A stretch of DNA of 25,826 bases, taken from NCBI GenBank assembly GCA_034428935.1, contig DAOUHB010000110.1, positions 1 through 25,826 on the forward strand, read 5' to 3'. The first letter of the stretch is position 1. The number at the start of each line of letters is the position of its first letter. The stretch is from JAAYZQ01 sp034428935. GTDB lineage: Bacteria > Chloroflexota > Anaerolineae > JAAYZQ01. The notes beneath the pieces are model-generated. The model did not search any database. It was not told where the DNA came from and was given only the letters and a program-made list of their open reading frames with translations. The position numbers were made by a program, and so were the translations under genes. Below, one piece after another: positions 1 through 8,601 of the stretch.

Positions 1-9
1 AGGCGCGCG

Positions 10-49
10 CCGGCGCCGCCTGCTCCCCCCGGCTGGCAGGCAGCGCCGG
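10..49 (-). terminator. Stem-loop downstream of lexA
   Basis: Bases 10-23 and 36-49 form a 14-pair stem around a 12-nt loop. Read on the lexA strand the single imperfect position becomes a G-U wobble, so the hairpin suits the lexA transcript better than the other strand. It begins about 40 nt after the lexA stop. No T-run follows, so it is not a classical intrinsic terminator; it may be an mRNA 3' end or processing structure. A smaller 5-bp hairpin (59-63 with 68-72) lies between it and the gene. Confidence 0.35.
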
Positions 50-90
50 TACTCGAACCCTGCAAAGGCAGGCTCAGCGAGCTACGGCTG

Positions 91-747
91 CTAGTTGAGC
101 TGGCGGATGACGCACAGCACCTTGCCCATGACCTCCACGTTGTCGGCGGCAAAGTACATGGCCGACATGGTGGGGTTGGCAGGCTGCAGGCGCACCTGCT
201 TCCCTTCCAGGTAAAACCGCTTCAGGGTCGTCTCTTCCTGGTCGCGGATCCAGACCGCGGCCAGCTCGCCGTTCTCCACGCGCTCCTGGTGCCGCATCAG
301 CACGATGTCGCCGTCGTTGATGAGGGCGTCGATCATCGAGTTGCCTTGCACCTCCAGGGCATAGATCCCCTTCTCGTCCTTCACGATGTCGCGGGTCAGC
401 TCGATGGTCGAGTCGGAGCCAAAGGGCGCGAAATCGGTGCCAGGGATGGGGATCGGCGCACCGGCGGCGATCCGCCCCAGGAGAGGGATGCGGATGACGT
501 CCGCGGCACGGTCCATCAGCTCGTCCATGGCCGCTCCGGCCAGCCGGATTCCCCGCGAGATGTCGGCGTTGCGCTCGATGAACCCCTTGCGCTCCAGGGC
601 ATCCAGGTTGTACTTGACCACCGAGGTGGAGCTGATGCCCACGTCCTCGCCAATCTCCCGGATGGTGGGCGGGTAGCGGTTCTGCCCCAGGAACGTCCGG
701 ATGAACTCGAGCATCTTTTGCTGTCGTTCAGAAAGGTCCCTTGCCAT
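91..747 (-). CDS. lexA: LexA repressor (SOS regulator, S24 self-cleaving)
   Basis: LexA represses DNA-repair genes and cleaves itself when RecA filaments form on damaged DNA. The 218-residue product has the family's two parts. The N-terminal winged helix-turn-helix spans residues 1-70, with the recognition region around TIREIGEDVGISSTSVVKY. The C-terminal S24 peptidase domain carries the Ala95-Gly96 cleavage site in GRIAAGAP, the catalytic Ser137 in QGNSMID and the catalytic Lys176 in TTLKRF. Length is normal for the family. The ATG at 747 is preceded by a GGGAGG ribosome site. The gene is alone on its strand and diverges from the methyltransferase operon. Its promoter contains a LexA box, so autoregulation is expected. 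Nothing is missing from the catalytic set, so it should be an active SOS repressor. Confidence 0.97.
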   Translation of the reverse strand: MARDLSERQQKMLEFIRTFLGQNRYPPTIREIGEDVGISSTSVVKYNLDALERKGFIERNADISRGIRLAGAAMDELMDRAADVIRIPLLGRIAAGAPIPIPGTDFAPFGSDSTIELTRDIVKDEKGIYALEVQGNSMIDALINDGDIVLMRHQERVENGELAAVWIRDQEETTLKRFYLEGKQVRLQPANPTMSAMYFAADNVEVMGKVLCVIRQLN

Positions 748-795
748 TACAGGCCTCCCTTCCTAATTCCACCACTAGCTCATCTGTTCGACTGT

Positions 796-824
796 ATTAT
801 ACACGAACATGCGTTCGGTGTCAA
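796..824 (-). promoter_or_regulatory. lexA promoter, consensus sigma-70 type
   Basis: On the minus strand a perfect TTGACA (819-824) is followed by a 17-nt spacer and a perfect TATAAT (796-801). This is an exact housekeeping-sigma consensus with ideal spacing. The predicted transcript start is near 789, giving a leader of about 40 nt before the lexA ATG at 747. Confidence 0.87.
804..817. promoter_or_regulatory. LexA (SOS) box
   Basis: The palindrome CGAAC-ATGC-GTTCG occupies most of the spacer between the lexA -35 and -10 elements. It matches the GAAC-N4-GTTC operator class known from Bacillus DinR/LexA rather than the E. coli CTGT-N8-ACAG class. Bound LexA here would block RNA polymerase directly. 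The methyltransferase promoter (888-916) lies about 70 bp away and is not overlapped. Confidence 0.85.
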
Positions 825-887
825 GCCCCCAATCGAAGAAATTACATAAATTGGTGCAATTTCCTGCCATTCCATTTGCGCCAAAAC

Positions 888-916
888 TTGAGCCCTGCGT
901 CCATACGTGCTACAAT
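888..916 (+). promoter_or_regulatory. Promoter of methyltransferase operon, leaderless layout
   Basis: TTGAGC (888-893), a 17-nt spacer and TACAAT (911-916) form a good sigma-70 promoter. The expected start point, about seven bases past the -10, coincides with the ATG at 923. No Shine-Dalgarno sequence lies between the -10 and the ATG. The mRNA is therefore probably leaderless. This is inferred from spacing only. Confidence 0.6.
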
Positions 917-922
917 AGCCCC

Positions 923-1678
923 ATGAAATACTTTAGCCTTGCCCGGCGAGTACCCGAGACCGCGGGTGTGGAACCACGGGTCCTGGCCGGGCTTTATCGC
1001 GCCATCGCCTGGCTGCCCCTGGTGCGAGGTGTTCACCGCCGCTTCCTGAGGGCGGTGCTGGCCCTCGACGCCGGCGGCGCCGGGCGCCTGGCCCTGGACG
1101 TGGGCACGGGGCCCGGCTACGTGCCCGTGGAGCTTGCCCGCCGGCGGCCCGGGCTGCGCGTGGTGGGCCTCGACCTGGCGGCTCACATGGCGGCCCAGGC
1201 CGCGGGCCGCGGCGCCCGTGCTGCCCTCGACGGCCGGGCGCTGTGGCCCCAGGGCGATGGGCACCGCCTGCCCTTTGCCGACGCCAGCTTTGACCTGGTC
1301 GTCAGCTCTTTTGCCCTGCACCACTGGCGAAACCCCCTGGGCGTGTTCGACGAGATCGCCCGCGTCCTGGCGCCGGGGGGGCGCTACGTCCTCGCCGACG
1401 TGTGCCGCGAGCCGAACCTGTTCCAACGGCTCTTTGCCTATGCCAGCATTCCCGTCGTCAGCCTGGCCTTCGGGAGCTACCTGGGCTACGGCGGTTACTA
1501 CGAGTCGATGCGGGCCGGCTATACCCGCGCCGAGGCACGGGACCTGCTCCGCGCCTCGGCCCTGCCTCCCGGCAGGGTGGGCCTGGATTCGACCGGGTTC
1601 GTGCCCATCCTGACCATCGCCTCCGGCCCGGCACCCGCCAGGGGAAAAGAAGAGGAGAACCTGAATGAAGCAGCCTGA
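923..1678 (+). CDS. Class I SAM-dependent methyltransferase
   Basis: A UbiE/Methyltransf_11-type enzyme that transfers a methyl group from S-adenosylmethionine to an unidentified substrate. Motif I is LALDVGTGPGYVPVEL (glycine-rich SAM loop). The acidic strand-2 residue lies in VVGLDLAAHM, and the post-motif region reads LPFADASFDLVVSSFALHHW, typical of the family. The product is 251 residues from the ATG at 923. The reading frame is open further upstream to 809, but those codons overlap the promoter and are not conserved-looking, so 923 is preferred. The stop overlaps the next gene by 14 nt, which suggests co-transcription with the FAD enzyme. Substrate cannot be told from sequence; small-molecule targets are more likely than nucleic acid. 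Confidence 0.85.
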   Translation: MKYFSLARRVPETAGVEPRVLAGLYRAIAWLPLVRGVHRRFLRAVLALDAGGAGRLALDVGTGPGYVPVELARRRPGLRVVGLDLAAHMAAQAAGRGARAALDGRALWPQGDGHRLPFADASFDLVVSSFALHHWRNPLGVFDEIARVLAPGGRYVLADVCREPNLFQRLFAYASIPVVSLAFGSYLGYGGYYESMRAGYTRAEARDLLRASALPPGRVGLDSTGFVPILTIASGPAPARGKEEENLNEAA

Positions 1679-3047
1679 CTATGACGTCATCATCGTCGGC
1701 GCCGGACCGGCCGGGATCATGGCCGCGCTGGCCCTCACGAGCTCGGCGCAGCCCAGGGTGCTCATGCTCGACAAGGGCCCGTCCCTCGACAAGCGTCACT
1801 GCCCTGCCCGCGAGCAGGGCCGCTGCATGCGCTGCGCCACCTGTGCCCTGGTGACCGGCTGGGGAGGTGCGGGAGCTTTTAGCGACGGAAAGCTGACCCT
1901 CACCACCCAGGTGGGCGGCCTCCTGGCCGAGATCCGCGGCGAGGCCGAGGCCAATGCCCTCGTCGACGAGGTCGATGCCCTCTGGGTCCGCTTTGGCGCC
2001 GACGGCGAGCCCTACAGCGGCGACCTCGACGAGATCGAAGAGGTGGCGGCCAAGGCCGCCATGGCCGGCCTGCGCTTGCAGCACTATCCCATCCGCCACC
2101 TGGGCACCGAGCGCAGCGGCGACATCCTGGGGGCCATGTACCTCGCCCTCCTCGACTGCGGCGTCGAGGTGCGCACCCGAACCGAGGTCCTGCGCATCCT
2201 GACCGACGACGGCCAGGTCCGCGGCGTGGAGACTGCCAACGGCGAGATCCTGACGGCGCGCCACGTGGTCGTCGCCCCGGGCCGCGAGGGCGCCGATTGG
2301 CTGCGCCGCCTGGCCAGCGATCTGAGCCTCAGCCTCAGCGTCAACCCCGTCGACATTGGCGTGCGCGTCGAGCTGCCGGCCCACATCCTCAAGCCCCTTA
2401 CCGACTTACTCTACGAGCCCAAGTTCTTGTACTTTTCCTCGGCCTTTGACGACCGTGTCCGCACCTTTTGCGTCTGTCCCGCGGGCGAGGTCGTCACCGA
2501 GTGGGCCGGCGACGTGCTAACCGTGAACGGGCACTCTTACGCCAACAAAAAGACCGAGAACACCAACTTTGCGGTGCTGGTCAGCAAGAACTTTACCGAG
2601 CCGTTCCGCGAGCCCATCGCCTACGGCAAGTACATCGCCCGCCTGGCCAACCTGCTCTCCGGGGGGATCATTGTCCAGCGCCTGGGCGACCTGCGCGAGG
2701 GACGCCGCACCACCCGGCAGCGCCTGGAGCGCTGCATCACCCGGCCCACCCTCGGCGAGGCCACACCCGGCGACCTCAACCTGGTGCTGCCCTACCGCTA
2801 CGTGGTCAACATCCTGGAGATGCTCGATGCCCTGGACCAGGTGGCGCCCGGCGTCGCCTCTCGCCACACCCTGCTGTATGGTGTGGAGGCCAAGTTCTAC
2901 TCGTCGCGGCTCAAGCTGACCCGTGACCTGGAGACCGAAGTGACCAACCTCTTTGCCGCCGGCGACGGCGCCGGCGTCACCCGGGGCCTGGTACAGGCTT
3001 CGGCGTCCGGCCTCATCGTCGGGCGCGAGATCCTGGCCCGGCTGTGA
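1665..3047 (+). CDS. FAD-dependent dehydrogenase/oxidoreductase (COG2509-like)
   Basis: A 460-residue flavoprotein. The N-terminal dinucleotide-binding motif is VIIVGAGPAGIMAALAL (residues 8-24). A cysteine cluster follows at Cys46, Cys54, Cys57 and Cys60 (CPAREQGRCMRCATC), then the characteristic GWGGAGAFSDGKLTL segment. Near the C-terminus, FAAGDGAGVTRGLVQASASG is the second FAD-contacting region. These features fit the family annotated as NAD(P)/FAD-dependent oxidoreductase or FAD-dependent dehydrogenase, whose physiological substrate is generally unknown. The ATG at 1665 has a GAGGAGA ribosome site inside the preceding gene, and the two genes overlap by 14 nt. The cysteines might bind a metal or be redox-active, but no cluster is proven. 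Complete and intact. Confidence 0.9.
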   Translation: MKQPDYDVIIVGAGPAGIMAALALTSSAQPRVLMLDKGPSLDKRHCPAREQGRCMRCATCALVTGWGGAGAFSDGKLTLTTQVGGLLAEIRGEAEANALVDEVDALWVRFGADGEPYSGDLDEIEEVAAKAAMAGLRLQHYPIRHLGTERSGDILGAMYLALLDCGVEVRTRTEVLRILTDDGQVRGVETANGEILTARHVVVAPGREGADWLRRLASDLSLSLSVNPVDIGVRVELPAHILKPLTDLLYEPKFLYFSSAFDDRVRTFCVCPAGEVVTEWAGDVLTVNGHSYANKKTENTNFAVLVSKNFTEPFREPIAYGKYIARLANLLSGGIIVQRLGDLREGRRTTRQRLERCITRPTLGEATPGDLNLVLPYRYVVNILEMLDALDQVAPGVASRHTLLYGVEAKFYSSRLKLTRDLETEVTNLFAAGDGAGVTRGLVQASASGLIVGREILARL

Positions 3048-3074
3048 GCCGGCCATCGTAGGAGGGAAACACGC

Positions 3075-3635
3075 ATGCCTTTCGAGTTCCACAGGCTTGA
3101 GCTGCCGGAAGTCATCCTCGTCCAGGCGACCAGTTTCGGCGACGGCCGCGGCTTTTTCATGGAAACCTACAAGGCGTCGGTCTTTGCCGCCGGCGGTATC
3201 CCGTCGCCCTTTGTCCAGGACAATCTCTCCCGCTCGGCTCACGGCGTCCTGCGGGGGCTGCACTACCAGAAGCACCCCCGCGCCCAGGGCAAGCTGGTGT
3301 CGGTGATCCGCGGCAGCATCCTGGACGTGGCCGTCGACATCCGCCACGGATCGCCCACCTACGGGCAGTGGCTGAGCTGCGAGCTGTCGGGCGGCACGGG
3401 CACGATGCTCTACGTGCCCGTCGGCTTTGCCCACGGCTTTTGCGTCCTCAGCGACGAGGCCGACGTCCTGTACAAGGTCACCGCCGAGTTCGACCCCGAG
3501 CTGGACCGTGGCATCCTGTGGGACGACCCCGAAATCGGTGTGCAGTGGCCCCTGGCCGATCCGATCCTGTCGCCCAAGGACGCAAGCTTGCCGCCCCTGC
3601 GCCTGGCCGACAACAATTTCGAGTTTGAGGGCTGA
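3075..3635 (+). CDS. rfbC: dTDP-4-dehydrorhamnose 3,5-epimerase family protein
   Basis: A cupin-fold sugar epimerase; the canonical enzyme epimerises dTDP-4-dehydro-6-deoxyglucose in dTDP-L-rhamnose synthesis for cell-surface polysaccharide. The 186-residue length is typical. Visible family landmarks are RGFFMETYK, QDNLSRSAHGVLRGLHYQ with catalytic His63, KLVSVIRGSILDVAVDIR, YVPVGFAHGF, and Tyr133 in VLYKVTAEFDPE. A GGAGGG ribosome site precedes the ATG at 3075. The stop overlaps the miaB start as TGATG. The partner genes rfbA, rfbB and rfbD are absent from the window, so it is either a stand-alone copy or serves a pathway encoded elsewhere. A related epimerase making another deoxysugar cannot be excluded. 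Confidence 0.94.
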   Translation: MPFEFHRLELPEVILVQATSFGDGRGFFMETYKASVFAAGGIPSPFVQDNLSRSAHGVLRGLHYQKHPRAQGKLVSVIRGSILDVAVDIRHGSPTYGQWLSCELSGGTGTMLYVPVGFAHGFCVLSDEADVLYKVTAEFDPELDRGILWDDPEIGVQWPLADPILSPKDASLPPLRLADNNFEFEG

Positions 3636-4936
3636 TGAAGTATTACCTCTGGACCATAGGCTGCCAGATGAACATGGCCGATTCGCGCCGGGCAGCCGAA
3701 GAGCTGGAAAAGCTGGGCTTCCGCAAGGCGCGCCAGCCCGAGGCCGCCGACCTGGTCGTCCTGAATACGTGCGTCGTCCGCCAGAGCGCTGAGGACAAGG
3801 TCCTGGGGCGCCTGACCTCCCTGGCCGGGCTCAAGCGCCGGCGGCCCGACATGACACTGGCCCTCATGGGCTGTTTCGTCCACGAAATCCCTTCGCTCCA
3901 ACACCACTATCCCTGGGTGGACGCCTTTATCCTGCCCTCCGACGTCCAGGCCCTGGTGGACCTGGCGCGACAAAAGGCGGACGGACGCACGCCCGAGAGT
4001 CGGCAGCCCGACCCGGGCCGCGTTCCCGTTTCCGTGGGCGTGCCCATCAGCTTCGGCTGCGACCACCTGTGCACCTACTGCATCGTCCGCCTGCGCCGCG
4101 GGCGCGAGAGCAGCCGCCCTGTGGACGAGATCGTCGCCGAGGTCCGCGACCTGGCCGCCCGGGGCGTGCGCGAGGTCACGCTCCTGGGCCAGAACGTCGA
4201 CTCGTACGGGCACGACCTGGACGACGGCGGGCTCGGCCGTCCTCCCGACCTGGCGGACCTGCTGGAGGCCGTGCACGCCGTGTCTGGCCTGGCGCGCATC
4301 CGTTTCCTCACCTCGCATCCCGCCGACATGGCCCAGCGCCTGGTAGAGACCGCCGCCCGCCTGCCCCTGGTCTGCGAGCACATGGAGCTGCCCGTGCAGG
4401 CCGGCGACGACGCCGTGCTGCGGCGCATGGGCCGCGGCTACACCGTGGCCGAATACCGGGACCTCGTGGCGCGCATCCGGGCGGCCATGCCCGGGGTGGG
4501 CCTGGCCACCGACGTCATCGTCGGCTTTCCCGGCGAAACGGCCGGGCAGTTCGAGGCCACCTACCGGCTCCTGGAAGAGATCCGCTTCGACATGGTCCAC
4601 GTGGCCGCCTATTCCCCGCGCCCCGGCACCCCCTCCGCCCGCCTCGCCGACGACGTGCCGGCCCGCGAAAAGGATCGCCGCCGCAAGGCCGTGGACGACC
4701 TCCAGGAGCGCATTGTGGCCGAGATCAATGCCGGGCTCGTGGGCCAGACCGTGGAGGTCCTGGTGGAGGAGCGCCATCGGGGCAAGTGGCGGGGCCGCAC
4801 GCGCACCAACAAGCTCGTCTTTTTCGACGTGGGGCAGCAGGACCGCGCCGGCCAGCTCGTGCCCGTGCGCATCACCCAGGCCGGTGCCTGGTCCATGCAG
4901 GCCGAACCGGTGGATGGAGAAGGGGGGGCAGCGTGA
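3635..4936 (+). CDS. miaB: tRNA-2-methylthio-N6-dimethylallyladenosine synthase (MiaB)
   Basis: A radical-SAM methylthiotransferase that adds a methylthio group to i6A at position 37 of tRNAs reading UNN codons. The product is 433 residues. The N-terminal UPF0004 domain supplies the auxiliary-cluster cysteines Cys10 (TIGCQMNMADS), Cys46 (LNTCVVRQSAEDK) and Cys80 (MGCFVHE). The radical-SAM motif is CDHLCTYC (Cys142, Cys146, Cys149), followed by RRGRESSRP. LLGQNVDSYG, HMELPVQAGDD and TDVIVGFPGET are family hallmarks, and a TRAM RNA-binding domain ends the protein. The start codon overlaps the rfbC stop. RimO and MtaB are relatives, but the QNVDSYG and HMELPVQAG segments fit MiaB best. Confidence 0.93.
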   Translation: MKYYLWTIGCQMNMADSRRAAEELEKLGFRKARQPEAADLVVLNTCVVRQSAEDKVLGRLTSLAGLKRRRPDMTLALMGCFVHEIPSLQHHYPWVDAFILPSDVQALVDLARQKADGRTPESRQPDPGRVPVSVGVPISFGCDHLCTYCIVRLRRGRESSRPVDEIVAEVRDLAARGVREVTLLGQNVDSYGHDLDDGGLGRPPDLADLLEAVHAVSGLARIRFLTSHPADMAQRLVETAARLPLVCEHMELPVQAGDDAVLRRMGRGYTVAEYRDLVARIRAAMPGVGLATDVIVGFPGETAGQFEATYRLLEEIRFDMVHVAAYSPRPGTPSARLADDVPAREKDRRRKAVDDLQERIVAEINAGLVGQTVEVLVEERHRGKWRGRTRTNKLVFFDVGQQDRAGQLVPVRITQAGAWSMQAEPVDGEGGAA

Positions 4937-5802
4937 AGCGACTGATCATCAACGCCGACGACCTGGGCTATGACAACGGCGTGGTGCGCGGCATCATCGA
5001 CCTGCACCGCGCCGGCCTGGTTTCCAGCACGTCGTGCATGACCAACCAGCCGGCCTGGCCCCTGGCCGCCGCCTACCTGCGCGACCATCCCGACCTTGGG
5101 GCCGGCGTTCACCTGGTCATGAACGATGGCTTTCCCCTCCTGCCTCCCGAGCGCGTGCCGGCCCTCATCGGCGCCGACCGCCACTTCCGGAACGACCTCC
5201 AGATCCTGCGCAGCCTGCGGGCCGGCACCACCGCCCAGCTACGCGCCGAGTTCCGCGCCCAGATCGAGCGCTTCACGGCCGACGCCGGCCGCCCGCCGGA
5301 CCACCTGGACAACCACTGCGCCATTTCCTACCTGCGGCCCGACCGCTTCAAGGTTACCCTGGATCTGGCCCGGGAATACGGCGTGCCCATCCGCGCGCCC
5401 TTTGGCGATGACCTGGAAGAGATGGCGCCCATTTTCGCCCGCCAGAACGGCATGCCTGCCTGGCTGGTCCGCATCGTGGGCGCCCGCTACCGCCGCCGCG
5501 TGGACCGCGCCGGCATCCCTCGCCCCAACACGTTTATCCAGCACTTTTCCATGCCCGGCCACCGCACGCCCGAGTATCTGCTCTCCATCCTCGACGGCCT
5601 GCGCGATGGCTGGACCAGCGAGCTCCTGGCCCACCCGGGCTACGATCGCGGCTGGCGCGAGGAGGACCTGCGGGCACTCCAGGACCCACGGGTGCAGGAG
5701 CGCCTTGCCCGGCCCGACATCCAGTTGGTCACATTCAAGGATCTGGCAGGGGCGGGGCGGGCGGCCGGCAGCGACAAGGTGAGGGTGATTGGAGCAGGAT
5801 AG
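4933..5802 (+). CDS. YdjC/ChbG-like carbohydrate deacetylase
   Basis: A 289-residue member of the YdjC superfamily, metal-dependent deacetylases acting on acetylated sugars or lipid-linked sugars (ChbG on chitobiose, HpnK on hopanoids). The start is RLIINADDLGYDNGVV with metal-binding Asp9 and Asp10. Further likely ligands are His60 in GAGVHLVM and His124/His128 in PDHLDNHCA. The late ELLAHPGY segment is also typical. The start is a GTG at 4933 whose GTGA overlaps the miaB stop, with an A/G-rich ribosome site just upstream; the frame is open further upstream only as a shadow of miaB. The context with RNA-modification genes gives no substrate clue, so the specific reaction is unknown. Confidence 0.88.
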   Translation: MKRLIINADDLGYDNGVVRGIIDLHRAGLVSSTSCMTNQPAWPLAAAYLRDHPDLGAGVHLVMNDGFPLLPPERVPALIGADRHFRNDLQILRSLRAGTTAQLRAEFRAQIERFTADAGRPPDHLDNHCAISYLRPDRFKVTLDLAREYGVPIRAPFGDDLEEMAPIFARQNGMPAWLVRIVGARYRRRVDRAGIPRPNTFIQHFSMPGHRTPEYLLSILDGLRDGWTSELLAHPGYDRGWREEDLRALQDPRVQERLARPDIQLVTFKDLAGAGRAAGSDKVRVIGAG

Positions 5803-5803
5803 C

Positions 5804-6901
<1,098 letters not shown>

Positions 6902-6906
6902 GGCGG

Positions 6907-8601
6907 CTAGCGGCGGGCGAGGGTGTACAGCAGCGCCAGGCCGGCCAGGACCAGGAGGACCGTGCTCACCGTCCCTGCACCCCGGACGAGATAGACCGCC
7001 ACCCCCGACAGCAGCAGCGCGGCAAACACCGCGGCGCCCGCCAGCCGGTCGATGGCCGTCTCCAGACGGCGCAGGGTTCGCGACGCCTCGGGCGTCCAGG
7101 CGCTGCGCACGGTCAGGTCGCCCTGGGCTGCCCGCTGGAAAAAGCGGTCCGCCTGCCCGGGCAGCGACAGGGCCAGCCGGCCCATCTTTTCCAACTCGCC
7201 CAGGATCGCCCGCCAGTCGCGCCCGACCTCCTGGGCTGCCATGTCGCGGGCAAAGGGCTCGATGGCCTGCCAGGGATCGAAATCGGGGTCGAGGGCGGTG
7301 GCCATACCCGACAGGAGGGCCAACGCTCGCCCGACAAAGAGCAGCTCGGTGGGCAACTGGAAGGGCATCTGGTACAGGATGTCGCGGTACTCTTTCGCCA
7401 GGCTCTGCCACTCGGTCATGGCCGCCTGCTGCGCCTGGCGCAGGGTCAGGCCCGAATAGCGGGCCATGGTCTCGGCTTCTATCTGCTCCAGGCGCGCCAG
7501 GTCGGCGCCGGGCATCAGGAAGCCTGCCCCCTGGTAGGCCCGTACCGTGCGGGCGGCGTCGCCCGTGGCAAAGCCCAGCAGGATCTCTTTCAGGTGGGGC
7601 CGCAGCCGCTCGGGGATGACCGCCACCATGCCAAAGTCGACGAACACCAGGCGAAAGGGCCGTCCCTGGTCCCCATCTCCGGACCCATCGCCTCCGGCCT
7701 GGCCCTGGGGCGGCAGCGGCTGGACAAAGAGGTTGCCCGGATGGGGGTCGGCGTGCAAGAAATTGTGGGCGAACACCTGCCTCAGGTAGGTGTCAAAGAG
7801 CCGGTCCGACACCTCCTTGAGGCGAATGCCAGCTTCCTCCAGGGCCGCGAAATCAGCGATCTTGATGTCGGCCACGTTCTCCATGACCAGCACGCGCTGC
7901 GTCGAAGCCTCGCCGTAAATGCGCGGCACGCGCACGCCCGGATCGTCCTGGAAGTTGGCCGCAAAGCGCCGGGCGTTTTCGGCTTCGGCCACGAAATCCA
8001 ACTCCCGGCGGGTCGTCGCCGCGAACTCGTCGTACAGCCGGTCCAGGTCCACGCGCCTGCGAATGGGCCCGTAGCGCTCGAGCCAGCGGGCGGCGGTCTG
8101 GATGGCCCGCAGATCGGTCTCGACGATGGTCTCGATCCGGGGCCGCTGCACCTTGGCCACCACCTCGTCGCCGCCCTGCAGCCGGGCGCGGTGTACCTGG
8201 GCCAGCGAGGCGGCGGCCTCCGGCTCGGGCGCAAAGAAGGCAAACACGGCGGAAGCCGGCCGGCCGTACTCGGCCTCCACGACGGCCAGGATGTCGGCCA
8301 GCTCCTCGGCGGGAACCTCGTCCTGCAGGCCCGACAGCTCGTCCGTCACCACCCTCGGCAGCACGTCGACCCGCACGCTGAGAAATTGCCCGAGCTTGAT
8401 GAGCACGCCCCCCAGCTCGATGGCCATCAACCGGTAGCGGTGGGCGATGCGCTGCCAGCGCCGGGACAGGGAGCGCTCCACGAACCGGCGGCCGATGACG
8501 CGCCGCAGCACGATCTCCCACAGGATGAAATGGGCGACCACGCCGGCAAAAAAGCGCACGATGCGCAGGTAACGCGGGCGATCGAACGGTATGGGGGTCA
8601 T
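6907..8601 (-). CDS. ABC1/UbiB-family atypical protein kinase-like protein
   Basis: A 564-residue member of the ABC1/ADCK/UbiB family, membrane-associated kinase-like ATPases linked to quinone and prenyl-lipid metabolism. The diagnostic KxGQ motif is IKLGQFLS (Lys69-Gln72). The alanine-rich nucleotide loop is AAASLAQVH (129-137), the VAIK-type lysine is Lys150 in VVAKVQRP, the ExD-type acidic residues lie around ELDFVAEAEN, the catalytic loop is HADPHPGN (283-290), and the metal-binding DFG is Asp322-Gly324. Two hydrophobic helices end the protein (about 520-561), anchoring it in the membrane. An unusual Gly/Asp-rich insert lies between HADPHPGN and DFG. The ATG overlaps the ybaK stop as ATGA. 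Whether it serves menaquinone or ubiquinone synthesis is unknown. Confidence 0.92.
   Translation of the reverse strand: MTPIPFDRPRYLRIVRFFAGVVAHFILWEIVLRRVIGRRFVERSLSRRWQRIAHRYRLMAIELGGVLIKLGQFLSVRVDVLPRVVTDELSGLQDEVPAEELADILAVVEAEYGRPASAVFAFFAPEPEAAASLAQVHRARLQGGDEVVAKVQRPRIETIVETDLRAIQTAARWLERYGPIRRRVDLDRLYDEFAATTRRELDFVAEAENARRFAANFQDDPGVRVPRIYGEASTQRVLVMENVADIKIADFAALEEAGIRLKEVSDRLFDTYLRQVFAHNFLHADPHPGNLFVQPLPPQGQAGGDGSGDGDQGRPFRLVFVDFGMVAVIPERLRPHLKEILLGFATGDAARTVRAYQGAGFLMPGADLARLEQIEAETMARYSGLTLRQAQQAAMTEWQSLAKEYRDILYQMPFQLPTELLFVGRALALLSGMATALDPDFDPWQAIEPFARDMAAQEVGRDWRAILGELEKMGRLALSLPGQADRFFQRAAQGDLTVRSAWTPEASRTLRRLETAIDRLAGAAVFAALLLSGVAVYLVRGAGTVSTVLLVLAGLALLYTLARR

Noticed and set aside
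40..75. tRNA-like T-loop (GGTTCGAG on the minus strand) near the window start
   Set aside because: The five flanking bases on each side do not pair, and no acceptor or anticodon arm can be drawn, so this is not a tRNA.
289..849. Long open frames antisense to lexA
   Set aside because: They are GC-rich codon shadows with no recognisable domain; the lexA frame is fully conserved.
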